DNA from: Paenibacillus paeoniae
GTDB lineage: Bacteria > Bacillota > Bacilli > Paenibacillales > Paenibacillaceae
Reading direction: 5' to 3'
Length of the DNA stretch: 64,000 bases
Assembly: GCF_003388735.1 (NCBI RefSeq)
Contig: NZ_QUBQ01000007.1
Span: 158,036-222,035 of the forward strand
Positions 9,040 through 18,042 of the stretch are shown in pieces (the stretch's first letter is position 1; every line of letters starts with the position of its first letter). The notes beneath the pieces were generated by a model, which was not told the origin of the DNA, ran no database searches, and saw only the letters and a program-made list of their open reading frames with translations. A program made the position numbers and the translations under genes.

Positions 9040-9627
9040 TTATTCTTTAATATGATCGATCCCACAAAGTGTTTTATAAAAGATAGCCATAATCAGATGG
9101 TCGAGAATCATATGAACATCCTCAGTAATCTGCATACTATTAATTGGTGCGTGCAGGGACAAGTCGGATAGAAGTTTTAGTTTTCCGCCATTGTATCCTG
9201 TCAGACCAATGATTTTATTCCCCTGCTCTTTCGCATACTCTACTGCGTTTATCACGTTTTTGGAATTACCGCTCCCAGAAATCGCAATAACAAGGTCACC
9301 TGGTTTAATTCGTCCGCGAAGTTGGAATCGGAACACTTCCTCATATCCAATATCATTGGCAATCGCCATGAGGGTTGCCATATTATCGTTAAGACATAAG
9401 AAGTTGAATTTCTTCTCTACATACTCAGAGATTCCTTTGTTGAAATCGTTCTGATAGTGTGAAGCTGTTGCAGCACTCCCGCCGTTCCCGAAAATATATA
9501 TCGTTTTCTCAGCCTCATACGTCTCAAAAATCAGGTTCATCGCATCATTAATAGCATCAATATCTAATTTCCTCAATGTATTAATCTCGTGATCAATATA
9601 AGTTTTAATGTCTGCCCGATAATCCAT
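9040..9627 (-). CDS. gmhA: Sedoheptulose-7-phosphate isomerase
   Basis: 195 residues, the usual size. The SIS-domain motifs are plain: IYIFGNGGSAATASHYQND near residue 45 and ISGSGNSKNVINAVEYA near residue 115, with the acidic ITEDVHMILDHLIM helix near the end. It converts sedoheptulose 7-phosphate to D-glycero-D-manno-heptose 7-phosphate, the first step of heptose activation. DiaA is a close relative, but the clustering with HddA and HddC-GmhB homologues settles the assignment. The gene starts 23 bases inside the end of the upstream fusion gene, so the two are coupled. Confidence 0.9.
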   Translation of the reverse strand: MDYRADIKTYIDHEINTLRKLDIDAINDAMNLIFETYEAEKTIYIFGNGGSAATASHYQNDFNKGISEYVEKKFNFLCLNDNMATLMAIANDIGYEEVFRFQLRGRIKPGDLVIAISGSGNSKNVINAVEYAKEQGNKIIGLTGYNGGKLKLLSDLSLHAPINSMQITEDVHMILDHLIMAIFYKTLCGIDHIKE

Positions 9628-10942
9628 TTAATAATTCATCCTCTCTAGTAAGTATAATCTCTACCGCTTCAAGCAAATTGCTGCCCGTTAGATCAGACTG
9701 CACATCATACTTCATGTCCTTGCCGGCTTCCCCGGTTAATACCAATGCAGTATGCATTCCTGCGTTTGTTCCAGTTTGTATATCAATCGTTGTATCGCCA
9801 ATAATCCAAGAGGCGGCAAGGTCGATATTATATTTATTCACACAAGATTCGATCATCCCCAAGCCAGGCTTTCTACAATTGCACGGAATTTTATAGAGGA
9901 TGTTTTCCTCCGGAAAGCCTTTATCCGGATGATGGGGACAGAATAGAATATCATCCAGAATTGCACCATGTTCACCCAATAAAGTTTGCATCTTGTTATG
10001 AATAGTAATAACTTCAGAAATATCACAAAGTCCACGCGCGACTACAGGCTGGTTAGTAATTACGATGGCTAGGTAACCTGAACGATTAATTTTCTTAATC
10101 GCTTCGATTGCACAATCCTCGAGTTCGAAATCATCCACTGTACTGATAAGTCCTTTATGGCGGTTAATTGTCCCATCGCGATCAAGAAATATGCATTTTT
10201 GTTTCTTTTTTAAATTTCTTGCAGCTACGAAGCCGTTAGATAGTTCGGCAGATGCAACTGAAAAACGATCAGCGGTTCCGACATCCTTAATATATTCAGG
10301 AGATGAATAGGCATAGATGGGACTGTGTTTAGAAACAAGTGGAAATAGAAGCTCCTTTTCTAAATCTACAGTTTCTTCTTTGTTTACTAAATCACAAATT
10401 TTACTATCTAATATGTATAGACCGGCATTAACGCAGTTGTTATACCAGTAATCTCGCTTGTTATGCTTAGAGTCGAAGCCGATTACCCGCTGACTTTCAT
10501 CCGCCATCACTAAATCAGAATCATAGGGATGTGAATTCGGATGAACAAACAATGTCGCCATCGATTGCTTCTCTATGTGAAACTGCTCCATTCGGATTAG
10601 GTCGATATCGATAAGAACATCCCCATATACAAGCAAAAAATAATCTTCAGTCAGCCATTCCTTTACATAGTGCAAAGCACCTGCGCTGCCTAGCGGTTGA
10701 ACTTCGCGATAATAATCGATATCTACGCCAAATCCAGCTCCATTGCCGAAATGAGCTTCGATTTTTTCTCCCAGATGACCAGTCACAATTATAATTTTTG
10801 AAATTTGATTGGCTTTTAGACACTCAATCTGCCATTCCAAAATCGCTCTATCATTTATAAGAGCCAACGGTTTTGGAATCTCGTTTTTCGTAATGGAGTG
10901 TAGACGTGTTCCCTTGCCGCCAGCCATAATGACAGCCTGCAT
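9605..10942 (-). CDS. Fused heptose-1-phosphate guanylyltransferase (HddC) and heptose bisphosphatase (GmhB)
   Basis: 445 residues with two complete enzymes. Residues 1-240 are a sugar-1-phosphate nucleotidyltransferase, with MAGGKGTRL, PKPLALIN and VYGDVLID motifs. Residues 248-435 are a HAD phosphatase of the GmhB/HisB-N group, with DRDGT at 254-258 and the zinc-binding CPHHP ... CNCRKP loop. The pair would remove the 7-phosphate of heptose 1,7-bisphosphate and load the 1-phosphate with GMP, giving GDP-D-glycero-alpha-D-manno-heptose. These are normally separate genes. Its ATG overlaps the stop of the epimerase gene by one base. The nucleotide used is inferred from family resemblance. Confidence 0.85.
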   Translation of the reverse strand: MQAVIMAGGKGTRLHSITKNEIPKPLALINDRAILEWQIECLKANQISKIIIVTGHLGEKIEAHFGNGAGFGVDIDYYREVQPLGSAGALHYVKEWLTEDYFLLVYGDVLIDIDLIRMEQFHIEKQSMATLFVHPNSHPYDSDLVMADESQRVIGFDSKHNKRDYWYNNCVNAGLYILDSKICDLVNKEETVDLEKELLFPLVSKHSPIYAYSSPEYIKDVGTADRFSVASAELSNGFVAARNLKKKQKCIFLDRDGTINRHKGLISTVDDFELEDCAIEAIKKINRSGYLAIVITNQPVVARGLCDISEVITIHNKMQTLLGEHGAILDDILFCPHHPDKGFPEENILYKIPCNCRKPGLGMIESCVNKYNIDLAASWIIGDTTIDIQTGTNAGMHTALVLTGEAGKDMKYDVQSDLTGSNLLEAVEIILTREDELLNGLSGRH

Positions 10943-11877
10943 CAGAGGACCTCCTCAACCGTTTTAGCAACTGCTTCATCAGAAGTCCATCGCGCATGCC
11001 AACCCGTAGCAAGAATTTTATCAAGGTTGTATGCAAATATCGGGACATCGCCTCTCCAGCCTCCGCGCCCGCCGGAGTAGGTATATTTTACCTCATTAAG
11101 CTTCATTGTTTCGCATATAATATCGGCAATTCTGGTAACAGAGGTTTGCGTATCTACTCCAATGTTATAGATAGACATTCCTTCAGGAAGGTTGTCCTTT
11201 AGTGACATGATGCCAAGTATCAAGTCGTACACATGCATGTAAGGCTTTGTTTGTAAGCCATCTCCAAGAATCAAGAGTTCGCTTGAATTATGCTTTAATT
11301 TTTTGATGAAATCATAAATGACGCCATGAGTCAGTCTAGGGCCAATGACGTTTGGAAACCGGAAAATTAAAGCAGATATTTGATTCATATAACTGTAGGC
11401 GGATATCATTGCCTCGGATCCGAGTTTTGCAGCGCCATAATACGAGATCGGTTCGAGGGGGGTGGAATTCTCGTCTACATGCGCGCCTTCTTTTTCGCCA
11501 TAAACAGCAGATGTCGATGCGAAAAACAGCTTATTAACATGATAAATCCTCATAGATTCCAGTATATTAAAGGTCGTTGTGTAGGTGTTAGCATACTCAA
11601 TTTGCGGATTTTTTGCACTGGCTTGGATGTCCGAGTTAGCGGCAAGGTGAAAAACAAAATCAAATTTCTCCTCTTGGAATATACTCGACAGCGCTTCAAA
11701 ATTGCAAAGATCCATCTCATAGAGCCGAAAGTGAGGATGAGTCTGAAGATGCTCAATATTTCTCTTTGTGCCGATGAAAAAATTGTCAATACACACAACC
11801 TTATGTCCTTCCTCAAGCAGCGCATCGGCTAGATGGCTCCCGATGAATCCGGCGCCTCCTGCTATTAGTACCTTCAT
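10942..11877 (-). CDS. NAD-dependent epimerase/dehydratase (probable NDP-heptose modifying)
   Basis: 311 residues, extended SDR. GGAGFIG is at residues 7-13, HLAANSD near 78, and the catalytic Tyr147 and Lys151 lie in SYYGAAK. It resembles UDP-glucose 4-epimerases and NDP-sugar epimerases of surface glycans. Standing between the HddA and HddC-GmhB homologues, it probably acts on GDP-heptose or a related sugar nucleotide, but a hexose substrate is equally possible. It is separated from hddA by only 24 bases. Confidence 0.8.
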   Translation of the reverse strand: MKVLIAGGAGFIGSHLADALLEEGHKVVCIDNFFIGTKRNIEHLQTHPHFRLYEMDLCNFEALSSIFQEEKFDFVFHLAANSDIQASAKNPQIEYANTYTTTFNILESMRIYHVNKLFFASTSAVYGEKEGAHVDENSTPLEPISYYGAAKLGSEAMISAYSYMNQISALIFRFPNVIGPRLTHGVIYDFIKKLKHNSSELLILGDGLQTKPYMHVYDLILGIMSLKDNLPEGMSIYNIGVDTQTSVTRIADIICETMKLNEVKYTYSGGRGGWRGDVPIFAYNLDKILATGWHARWTSDEAVAKTVEEVL

Positions 11878-11901
11878 TGCATAAAGTCCCTCCCCATTAA
11901 T

Positions 11902-12888
11902 TTAACCCCAGTACTCATCGCCAATATGAACAACAGAAGATCCATTATATTCGAATTTCATGTTCATCTTTTTTAGGCCAATAGCTGTTCTAAGTTTTTC
12001 TTGATTATGCTGCTCGCAGTAGAACAACAGGAAGCCTCCGCCTCCAGCACCTAAAAGCTTGCCGCCCAGAGCACCGTTTTCCATTGCAATATCGTATGCT
12101 CTGTCGATATCAGGATTGGATATTCCTGATGCCAGTGTTTTTTTTAAAGTCCAGCCCCGATTCATAATCTGACCAAATGAGGATAAGTCATTATCTTCAA
12201 GCGCTGTCTTCATCTCCTCGGCCAGCCCGCACATTTGAATGAGGTTGTTTGTTTTGTCTTCTTGACTCATATTTTTCTTTTGCTCAGTGAGGATCGTGTT
12301 GGCGGAGCGGGACGTTCCCGTGTAGAACATCATCAAATTGCTTTGCAATTTCATATAGGTTTCCGGCTTCATTACAATAGGTTCTACTGATACACTGCCG
12401 GTTCTACTAAATCGAATAAAATTAAGTCCTCCATAAGCAGCAGCATATTGATCTTGTTTGCCAATCGGAGCTCCTAGCTTGTTTATCTCTATGTCACAAG
12501 CTTCTTCTGCCAGTTGCGCTTTTGATATATATTTACCTTCATAGCATGATAAGGCGTGAAGCAGTCCTACAGTAAAGCTGCTGGACGATCCTAAGCCCGT
12601 TCCAGCGGGAACATCGGCTGTGCTGCTAATTTCTACACCAGATATATTTTTTTGATTTAATACGCTATTAAGAATTTTATGTTTTATTTTCGATATATCA
12701 TCTACAATTTCATTTTCCGAGTATTTAAGGGAGGTATATTTTGCATCAAAATACGGATGTATGGATATGTACATATATTTATTAATCGAAGCACTTAATA
12801 CACAGCCTCCATATTTTTCATAAAAAGAAGGCAGGTCGCTTCCGCCTCCGCTGAAGCTTATACGGAATGGAGTCTTGGTTATAATCAC
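11902..12888 (-). CDS. hddA: D-glycero-alpha-D-manno-heptose-7-phosphate kinase
   Basis: 328 residues, a GHMP kinase. ITKTPFRISFSGGGSDL opens the protein, the ATP-binding PAGTGLGSSSS is at residues 94-104, and the glycine-rich GGKLLGAGGGGFLLF is near residue 275. This pattern is typical of HddA, which phosphorylates heptose 7-phosphate at C1 to the alpha 1,7-bisphosphate. It is the first gene of the minus-strand operon, preceded by a GGGTGAG ribosome binding site. Fucokinase-type GHMP proteins are the main alternative, made less likely by the gmhA and hddC-gmhB neighbours. Confidence 0.85.
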   Translation of the reverse strand: MIITKTPFRISFSGGGSDLPSFYEKYGGCVLSASINKYMYISIHPYFDAKYTSLKYSENEIVDDISKIKHKILNSVLNQKNISGVEISSTADVPAGTGLGSSSSFTVGLLHALSCYEGKYISKAQLAEEACDIEINKLGAPIGKQDQYAAAYGGLNFIRFSRTGSVSVEPIVMKPETYMKLQSNLMMFYTGTSRSANTILTEQKKNMSQEDKTNNLIQMCGLAEEMKTALEDNDLSSFGQIMNRGWTLKKTLASGISNPDIDRAYDIAMENGALGGKLLGAGGGGFLLFYCEQHNQEKLRTAIGLKKMNMKFEYNGSSVVHIGDEYWG

Positions 12889-12950
12889 AATAAACTCACC
12901 CTTTGATTTTTTTTGCGGAAAACCTAAGTTCCACTTCTATATATATCGAT

Positions 12951-12979
12951 ATTATATAGTGAAAGTATTAGCTAAAACA
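12951..12979 (-). promoter_or_regulatory. candidate SigA promoter of the heptose/glycan operon
   Basis: On the minus strand a perfect TATAAT (12951-12956) lies about 60 bases before the hddA start. The -35 at 17 bases spacing is poor (TGTTTT), so the call rests on the -10. Confidence 0.4.
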
Positions 12980-13029
12980 TGCATTTGGATATTATTAACA
13001 TGAGGTAGATGCTGCATGATGGATAAGTC

Positions 13030-13056
13030 TTGAGGCTGCGCGTTCTATGGTATAAT
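13030..13056 (+). promoter_or_regulatory. SigA-type promoter with extended -10
   Basis: TTGAGG (13030-13035), 15 bases, then TATAAT (13051-13056) preceded by TGG, an extended -10 that offsets the short spacer. It faces the decayed methyltransferase gene starting at 13100. Confidence 0.6.
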
Positions 13057-13099
13057 GCGTCTAACCGAATAAAAAAATGTCGAAACAGGGTGATGAAAG

Positions 13100-14133
13100 A
13101 ATGAGTTATTATATTAAATTGCAAAAGCTGTTTTCAAGTGTTTCATTGCTAACAGAAAACAAATTCCCCTCTCATTAAAGGATTCTCAGATTAGTGATGA
13201 TAAAGAATTTGTAGCAATATATGGAAGCGTTCATTTTGGGGGGCTGTGGTTAAAATACATTATAGAAGACATGAAGATCACACCTAAATATTTTGTTGAT
13301 CAAAGTATCGAAAAGCAGGGGAGAAGCATAAGGGGAATACCTGTTGTTTCACTGGAGGAATTGGCATTAAAAACGACTGGTCGAGTAGATCTTGTTGTAA
13401 CCCCGCAATCCCTAAACACTGTTTCTAACTTTCAGACTGAATTTATAAAGTTATGTGAATCATGGGAATTCAATCTCCATTTTGCACCTGTACCTCATTC
13501 GATAGCATTGGAAATGAGGTATGCTATTCATCAAGAAAATTATCTTAATGTGATTGATATGCTATATGACGATTTCTCCAAAGCATCGTACTATGAATAT
13601 ATTCGCAGTAAATTGACGGGAGAGACTTATCATTCCCATTATTTTAGTTTCAAGCAACAATATCTGGCCAATGATTTGTTTACGATTACAGAGTCTGATT
13701 ATATTGTAGACTGTGGGGCGTACGATGGGATACTCTGGAGAACTTTTGTAGAGCTTATCCCAATATACGAGGAATAGCTTCATTTGAACCGACCCCTGAG
13801 AAGCTAAAGGCAACAACCGACCGACTTCAGAGTGAGAATATTCGTATTTTAGACGAAGTCATTATTAGTGAGAGACCTACGTTTATCAAAATGGACGTGG
13901 AAGGTAGTGAACTGGCTTCTCTTTACGGGGCAAAGCAGATCATATCAGAGAATACTCCGATATTAGCAATATGTATTTATCATAAACCAGAAGATTTATT
14001 TGAAATTCCATTTTACATACTAAAAGAGTTCCCTGCTGATCGGCTATAGGTTTGAAAGTACTCGAATGATCCGTACGAGCTTGTGCTTTATGCCGTTCCT
14101 CCTTGTCGCTGTGCGGACAACTTGGAGGTCTGA
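13100..14133 (+). pseudogene. Decayed Rossmann-FkbM methyltransferase gene (several frameshifts)
   Basis: An ATG at 13100 begins MSYYIKLQKLFSSVSLL, but the frame stops after 25 codons. Another frame continues with LKDSQISDDKEFVAIYGSVH and runs open to 13776. In it the SAM motif DCGAYDG is reached and a base is lost in GATGGGAT near 13725. The sense then shifts frame to give DTLENFCRAYPNIRGIASFE and the FkbM hallmark TFIKMDVEGSELASLYGA up to a stop at 14049. A further frame gives KYSNDPYELVLYAVPP to 14133. Put together these make a normal protein of the same two-domain type as that at 1297-2445. At least three indels disable it. A good promoter remains upstream. Neighbouring genes are intact, which argues against general sequencing error. 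Confidence 0.85.
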
Positions 14134-14181
14134 ATTAAGTATTGAACCGTATAAGTACAAAAAGAAAGGATGGGTTTTCCT

Positions 14182-16722
14182 GTGCGAGTTGAACGAAAAA
14201 AACAAACAATAGAGCTTGTAGATACATTAAAAGAAGCGCTGCAATATCTTAACACTCCTGCAGGAAGTGCGGCAGGCTTTTTACAGGATGACTGTCTGGC
14301 ATGCATTTCGGCTGTCTCTTCGGTAATGGAAGAGGTTGAAGATAAAGAATATGCAGCGCTGGCAGAGACCTGCCAAATACATATTAAACAAGGGGATTTT
14401 GGTAAGGCTTATACATTGGCTGACTCATTGTCTCAATGGATATTTGAGAAAGTGCAGATTCATTATGAAATTGTGTTCTTACCTTATAAAGCTGATATGT
14501 GGGATGCGCTTGATAGTGTATGGCGGGCTGCTCATGCTGATCCGTCGTGTGTTGTTCGTACAATACCGATACCGTATCAAAGTCTCGACCCGCAGTTGAA
14601 TGCACTGACTGATGAATACGAAGGAGACAGGTTTCCTTCTTATGTAGATATAACTCCCTATAGAGATTATGATTTAAGCTTGCAAAATCCAGATGTTATT
14701 TTTATTCATAACCCTTATGATGAGTTTAACAGAGTTACAAGAGTTCATCCGGTATACTTTAGTTCAAATCTGATTAAATTCACTGACAAGCTAGTCTATA
14801 TCCCGTATTTTATTTCGACAGATAAATTTCCGGATCATGCACGATTTCCGGCATTTAAAAATAGCTGGAAAATATTTGTACAATCAGAGAATGCCCGTCA
14901 AGATATTCTGGAGTCAAAAGAGATACGGCCAGAGCAAGTTGTTTCTATGGGATCGCCCAAGCTGGACTATCTCTACAATAGAATACAAAACAATGCACCG
15001 ATGCCTGCAAAGTGGAAAGCGGCTTTGAACGGACGAAAGGTATTTTTATATAACTCCAGTATCGCAAGAATCATGAATGATCGCGAAGATATTATAAAAA
15101 GCATGCAGGAAATATTTCGCGCTTTTCAAACAAACAAAAATATCGCTATTATTTGGCGTCCACATCCGCTAAGTATCCAAACTATAAAATCGATGAAGCC
15201 TCATCTGCTTAATTCTTACTTATCGCTTGTAAAAGCATTTAAGAAAATGTCAAATGCGGTTTACGATGAATCTTCGGATATGTATACAGCAATTATCCAT
15301 TCTGATGCATATATCGGGGACTTCAGTTCAGTAATTGCCTCCTACGCTGTAACTGGAAAGCCAATATTAAAGCTAATGCCTAATATGAAATCAAGTTTTG
15401 ACTATTGGGGGGTTAGCCCTGCCTGGCTGGACTATAAGGAAGAAACGACTATTCCGGTCGCTGTAAATCCAGGTATTGTCGTCGATAAGGAGCTGTTGTT
15501 TCCGGCGAATAATCGTGGCGCTGCTTTTGCGCTGGACCTCGCATCGGAACAGTTGAGGCTTACAAAAGTTATTTCACAAGAAATCTATAAGGAGCCTCAG
15601 CTCTATGCCAAAGCTTGTGCATATCAGGATACGCTTTGGTTTGTTCCTAAGAGGGCTTCTAAAGTATTTCGTTACGATCAAACAACCGGAGAAACGAAAG
15701 AGTATTCCCTTCCATCAACTTATCGCTGTGAAGGGCAGTATCATTTTACTACGGGTATACAGCATGATCACTATTTATGGATGCTGCCTGCCCAGTCCAA
15801 TATGATTGTACGGCTTCATATGGAAACAGGAGAGATGACAGGTTATAAGCTTTGTTCAGATACTATAATGAGTGCGGATCAGGGATTGTTTTGCTCGAAT
15901 GGTGTTATTCATAATAATTATCTTTGGATCGCTCTGAATGGAAGACAGGCACTTATTCAAATGAATCTTATTTCGGGAGAAATGATGGTTCATGAGCTAA
16001 GCTTCCTTCAAGAGTCTATAAGCGCTATTACTTCTGATGGACAAGCATTATGGATAGTTACGCAAACACCTAAAGTAATTAAGTGGGACCCGGAATCAAA
16101 TGATACATTTATATTTGACGACTGGCCTAAAGGCTTCAAAGAGGGAGAACGGCCATTTTCCAGTGCAGTTTTTGATGGTGAAAATGTGTGGCTGGTTCCA
16201 TGTGATGCAAATATGATTATGAAAATTTCATCAAGCACTGGAGAAATGACTGCAGCATATTCTAAACTGAAAAAATCGGCTTGGGCAGCGATTAATTCAT
16301 CGTTTCCGTTTGATTCGATCGAGCGTAATCGAGCTTTGAATGCTAACCAAGAGCTTTTTTCGGGGGCGATTATTAACAAGGATTGGATTTGGTTCTGCCC
16401 GATTACGGCCCCAGCTATGCTAGGCGTCCATCTCATAACAGGAGAAATAAAGAAAATAGAAGTGAAGCTGTCAAGATCGCAAGATGGAAAAACACTTCTT
16501 GTTAGCCGGTATCCGAATCCTCCTCAAGAGGGGGCAGATTTGAGAAGCACCTTTGATAATCGGAGTTTGCCGTTAAAATCCTTTATTGATATGGTCTGTA
16601 TGGCAGATGAAGGCGATTGGAGCAATAAGCAGTGTGAGGAAGCATGTGCAAGTATTGCAAACGCTGATGGTACTAGCGGAGAGAAAATATGGAGCTATGT
16701 TGCCGAATATTTAAATCGCTAG
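14182..16722 (+). CDS. TagF-like glycerophosphotransferase fused to a predicted six-blade beta-propeller
   Basis: About 846 residues. The first 115 are helical. Residues about 120-465 are a CDP-glycerol:glycerophosphotransferase-like domain, with FIHNPYDEFNRVT, GSPKLDYLYN, IIWRPHPLS and SDAYIGDFSSV. Residues about 470-785 hold six spaced repeats with the pattern LW(F/M/I)(V/L)P, then a residue pair, then TGE, as in TLWFVPKRAS, YLWMLPAQSN, YLWIALNGR, ALWIVTQTP, NVWLVPCDA and WIWFCPITA. This fits a beta-propeller. The GTG at 14182 is chosen because the ATG at 14170 overlaps the AAAGGA binding site. The enzyme half should move an alditol phosphate; the propeller may bind glycan or acceptor protein. 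The fusion is unusual. Confidence 0.7.
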   Translation: MRVERKKQTIELVDTLKEALQYLNTPAGSAAGFLQDDCLACISAVSSVMEEVEDKEYAALAETCQIHIKQGDFGKAYTLADSLSQWIFEKVQIHYEIVFLPYKADMWDALDSVWRAAHADPSCVVRTIPIPYQSLDPQLNALTDEYEGDRFPSYVDITPYRDYDLSLQNPDVIFIHNPYDEFNRVTRVHPVYFSSNLIKFTDKLVYIPYFISTDKFPDHARFPAFKNSWKIFVQSENARQDILESKEIRPEQVVSMGSPKLDYLYNRIQNNAPMPAKWKAALNGRKVFLYNSSIARIMNDREDIIKSMQEIFRAFQTNKNIAIIWRPHPLSIQTIKSMKPHLLNSYLSLVKAFKKMSNAVYDESSDMYTAIIHSDAYIGDFSSVIASYAVTGKPILKLMPNMKSSFDYWGVSPAWLDYKEETTIPVAVNPGIVVDKELLFPANNRGAAFALDLASEQLRLTKVISQEIYKEPQLYAKACAYQDTLWFVPKRASKVFRYDQTTGETKEYSLPSTYRCEGQYHFTTGIQHDHYLWMLPAQSNMIVRLHMETGEMTGYKLCSDTIMSADQGLFCSNGVIHNNYLWIALNGRQALIQMNLISGEMMVHELSFLQESISAITSDGQALWIVTQTPKVIKWDPESNDTFIFDDWPKGFKEGERPFSSAVFDGENVWLVPCDANMIMKISSSTGEMTAAYSKLKKSAWAAINSSFPFDSIERNRALNANQELFSGAIINKDWIWFCPITAPAMLGVHLITGEIKKIEVKLSRSQDGKTLLVSRYPNPPQEGADLRSTFDNRSLPLKSFIDMVCMADEGDWSNKQCEEACASIANADGTSGEKIWSYVAEYLNR

Positions 16723-16734
16723 GGGGGAGCTCAT

Positions 16735-17652
16735 TTGATCTATGAAGAAATAATATGTTCCTTAATGGACTTGCTGGAGGAAATAAGAAAGAAGAGGAAG
16801 GTCTACATTTTTGGTGTAAGTAAGGGAGGGAAAATGACCTTATTTGCATTAAAGCAATTGAATATTTCTAATGTTTATTTCTTGGATAACGATAGCTCCA
16901 AGTGGAATCAGACAATTTCCGGAACAGAGGTAAAAAGTCCTGAAGTGTTAGCAGATTTCAATAGCAATGATATTATTCTAGTTGCATCATATTACTATGT
17001 AGATATATCAAAGCAATTATCTGCTCTGGGATTGGTAGAATTTGTAGATTATTGTTCAGTTGTATCAAGTTGGAGATTCTCGGATACAACCAAGGAGCAT
17101 ATTTGTAATGGTGTGACAGTGGGGAAATATTCATACGGTTATAAAGCACTGTGCAATGGTATAAATAATCTGGTTAGAATAGGCGCATATTGTTCTATAA
17201 ATGATACAGCGCAAATTGTCTCTAATCATCCTGTTTCTTTTATAACTACACATCCATTTCTATATAAACATAAAAATGAAATTTTTAGTCCGGAAAGAGT
17301 ACCGGGATTACTAGAAAAAGATGAAGTTATGGATTATAAAGATAACTCCAATAATGATGATGTTATAATCGGAAACGATGTCTGGGTGGGTGCAAACGTC
17401 ATCATTTTACCATCTGTTACAATTGGAAACGGTGCTGTTATTGCAGCAGGGGCGGTTGTTACTAAAAATGTTCCTGACTATGCGGTGGTTGCCGGTGTTC
17501 CTGCTAAAATTATAAAGTATCGCTTTGCGCCAGAAGAGATAGAAGCTTTGAATAAAATACAATGGTGGAACTGGCCTGATGAGAAAATTAAGGCAAACTG
17601 CAAATATTTTATGAACAATAAAGAATTCATCAACAGGTTTACAGAAGTTTGA
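16735..17652 (+). CDS. Hexapeptide-repeat acetyltransferase with N-terminal Rossmann module
   Basis: 305 residues. Residues 1-110 are a nucleotide-binding-like module (KVYIFGVSKGGKMTLFAL, then YFLDNDSSKWN). Residues about 120-290 form a left-handed beta-helix of the CatB/xenobiotic acetyltransferase type, with IGNDVWVGANVIILPSV, IGNGAVIAAGAVVTKNV and the closing YAVVAGVPAKIIKYRF. It should O- or N-acetylate a sugar using acetyl-CoA. The start is a TTG with GGGGGGAG at good distance; no better start exists. It follows the propeller fusion gene by 12 bases, so they are co-transcribed. Confidence 0.85.
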   Translation: MIYEEIICSLMDLLEEIRKKRKVYIFGVSKGGKMTLFALKQLNISNVYFLDNDSSKWNQTISGTEVKSPEVLADFNSNDIILVASYYYVDISKQLSALGLVEFVDYCSVVSSWRFSDTTKEHICNGVTVGKYSYGYKALCNGINNLVRIGAYCSINDTAQIVSNHPVSFITTHPFLYKHKNEIFSPERVPGLLEKDEVMDYKDNSNNDDVIIGNDVWVGANVIILPSVTIGNGAVIAAGAVVTKNVPDYAVVAGVPAKIIKYRFAPEEIEALNKIQWWNWPDEKIKANCKYFMNNKEFINRFTEV

Positions 17653-17654
17653 AG

Positions 17655-17690
17655 GAGCGGAGCCACTGCATACAGCATTGGCTCCGCTTA
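17655..17690 (+). terminator. hairpin after the acetyltransferase gene, probable terminator
   Basis: GCGGAGCCA pairs perfectly with TGGCTCCGC across a 13-base loop just after the stop codon. The following T content is low, so termination may be weak. Confidence 0.6.
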
Positions 17691-17840
17691 GTCGTTAGTA
17701 TAAATTTTCAAATGTGCATATCATATTTTTTAAGCTTCATTTTGAATCAAATGCAACAGATAAAAAATCAACAAAAGCCACGGTAATACCGATGTAAGGA
17801 TTAGATCTTGCAAACCAATCCATAACAGGAGGAACCACCA

Positions 17841-17990
17841 ATGGCTCACTCCCATAATAATACAAAGCAATGAACCTTTGTACATCTCTCAGCAATTAAT
17901 CGTGGTCAGATCCAAGCCCTGCACAAGCGAGGTAAGATGTTACAGAGCAAATTAGTGTATCTTAAAGTACAAAACTGGAATAAATCTAGT
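17841..17990 (+). pseudogene. IS30-like transposase N-terminal relic
   Basis: After an AGGAGG site an ATG starts MAHSHNNTKQ, then an in-frame stop, then TFVHLSAINRGQIQALHKRG in the same frame. This resembles the helix-turn-helix start of IS30-family transposases. The rest of the transposase is absent. It is the main content of the roughly 390-base gap before the aldolase gene. Recognition is from memory of the family. Confidence 0.45.
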
Positions 17991-18042
17991 GAGTACTCTT
18001 GAGGTGACGGGATTCAATAATGTCGAAAAGAGGGATAACATA

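Noticed and set aside
11380..11832. 150-codon plus-strand frame opposite the epimerase gene
   Set aside because: No binding site, no family pattern, and the minus-strand epimerase has all its catalytic motifs.
13271..13777. Intact 168-residue gene on the plus strand
   Set aside because: It has no own ribosome binding site, begins inside the Rossmann domain and stops at a frameshift in the SAM motif; it is the middle piece of the decayed FkbM gene.
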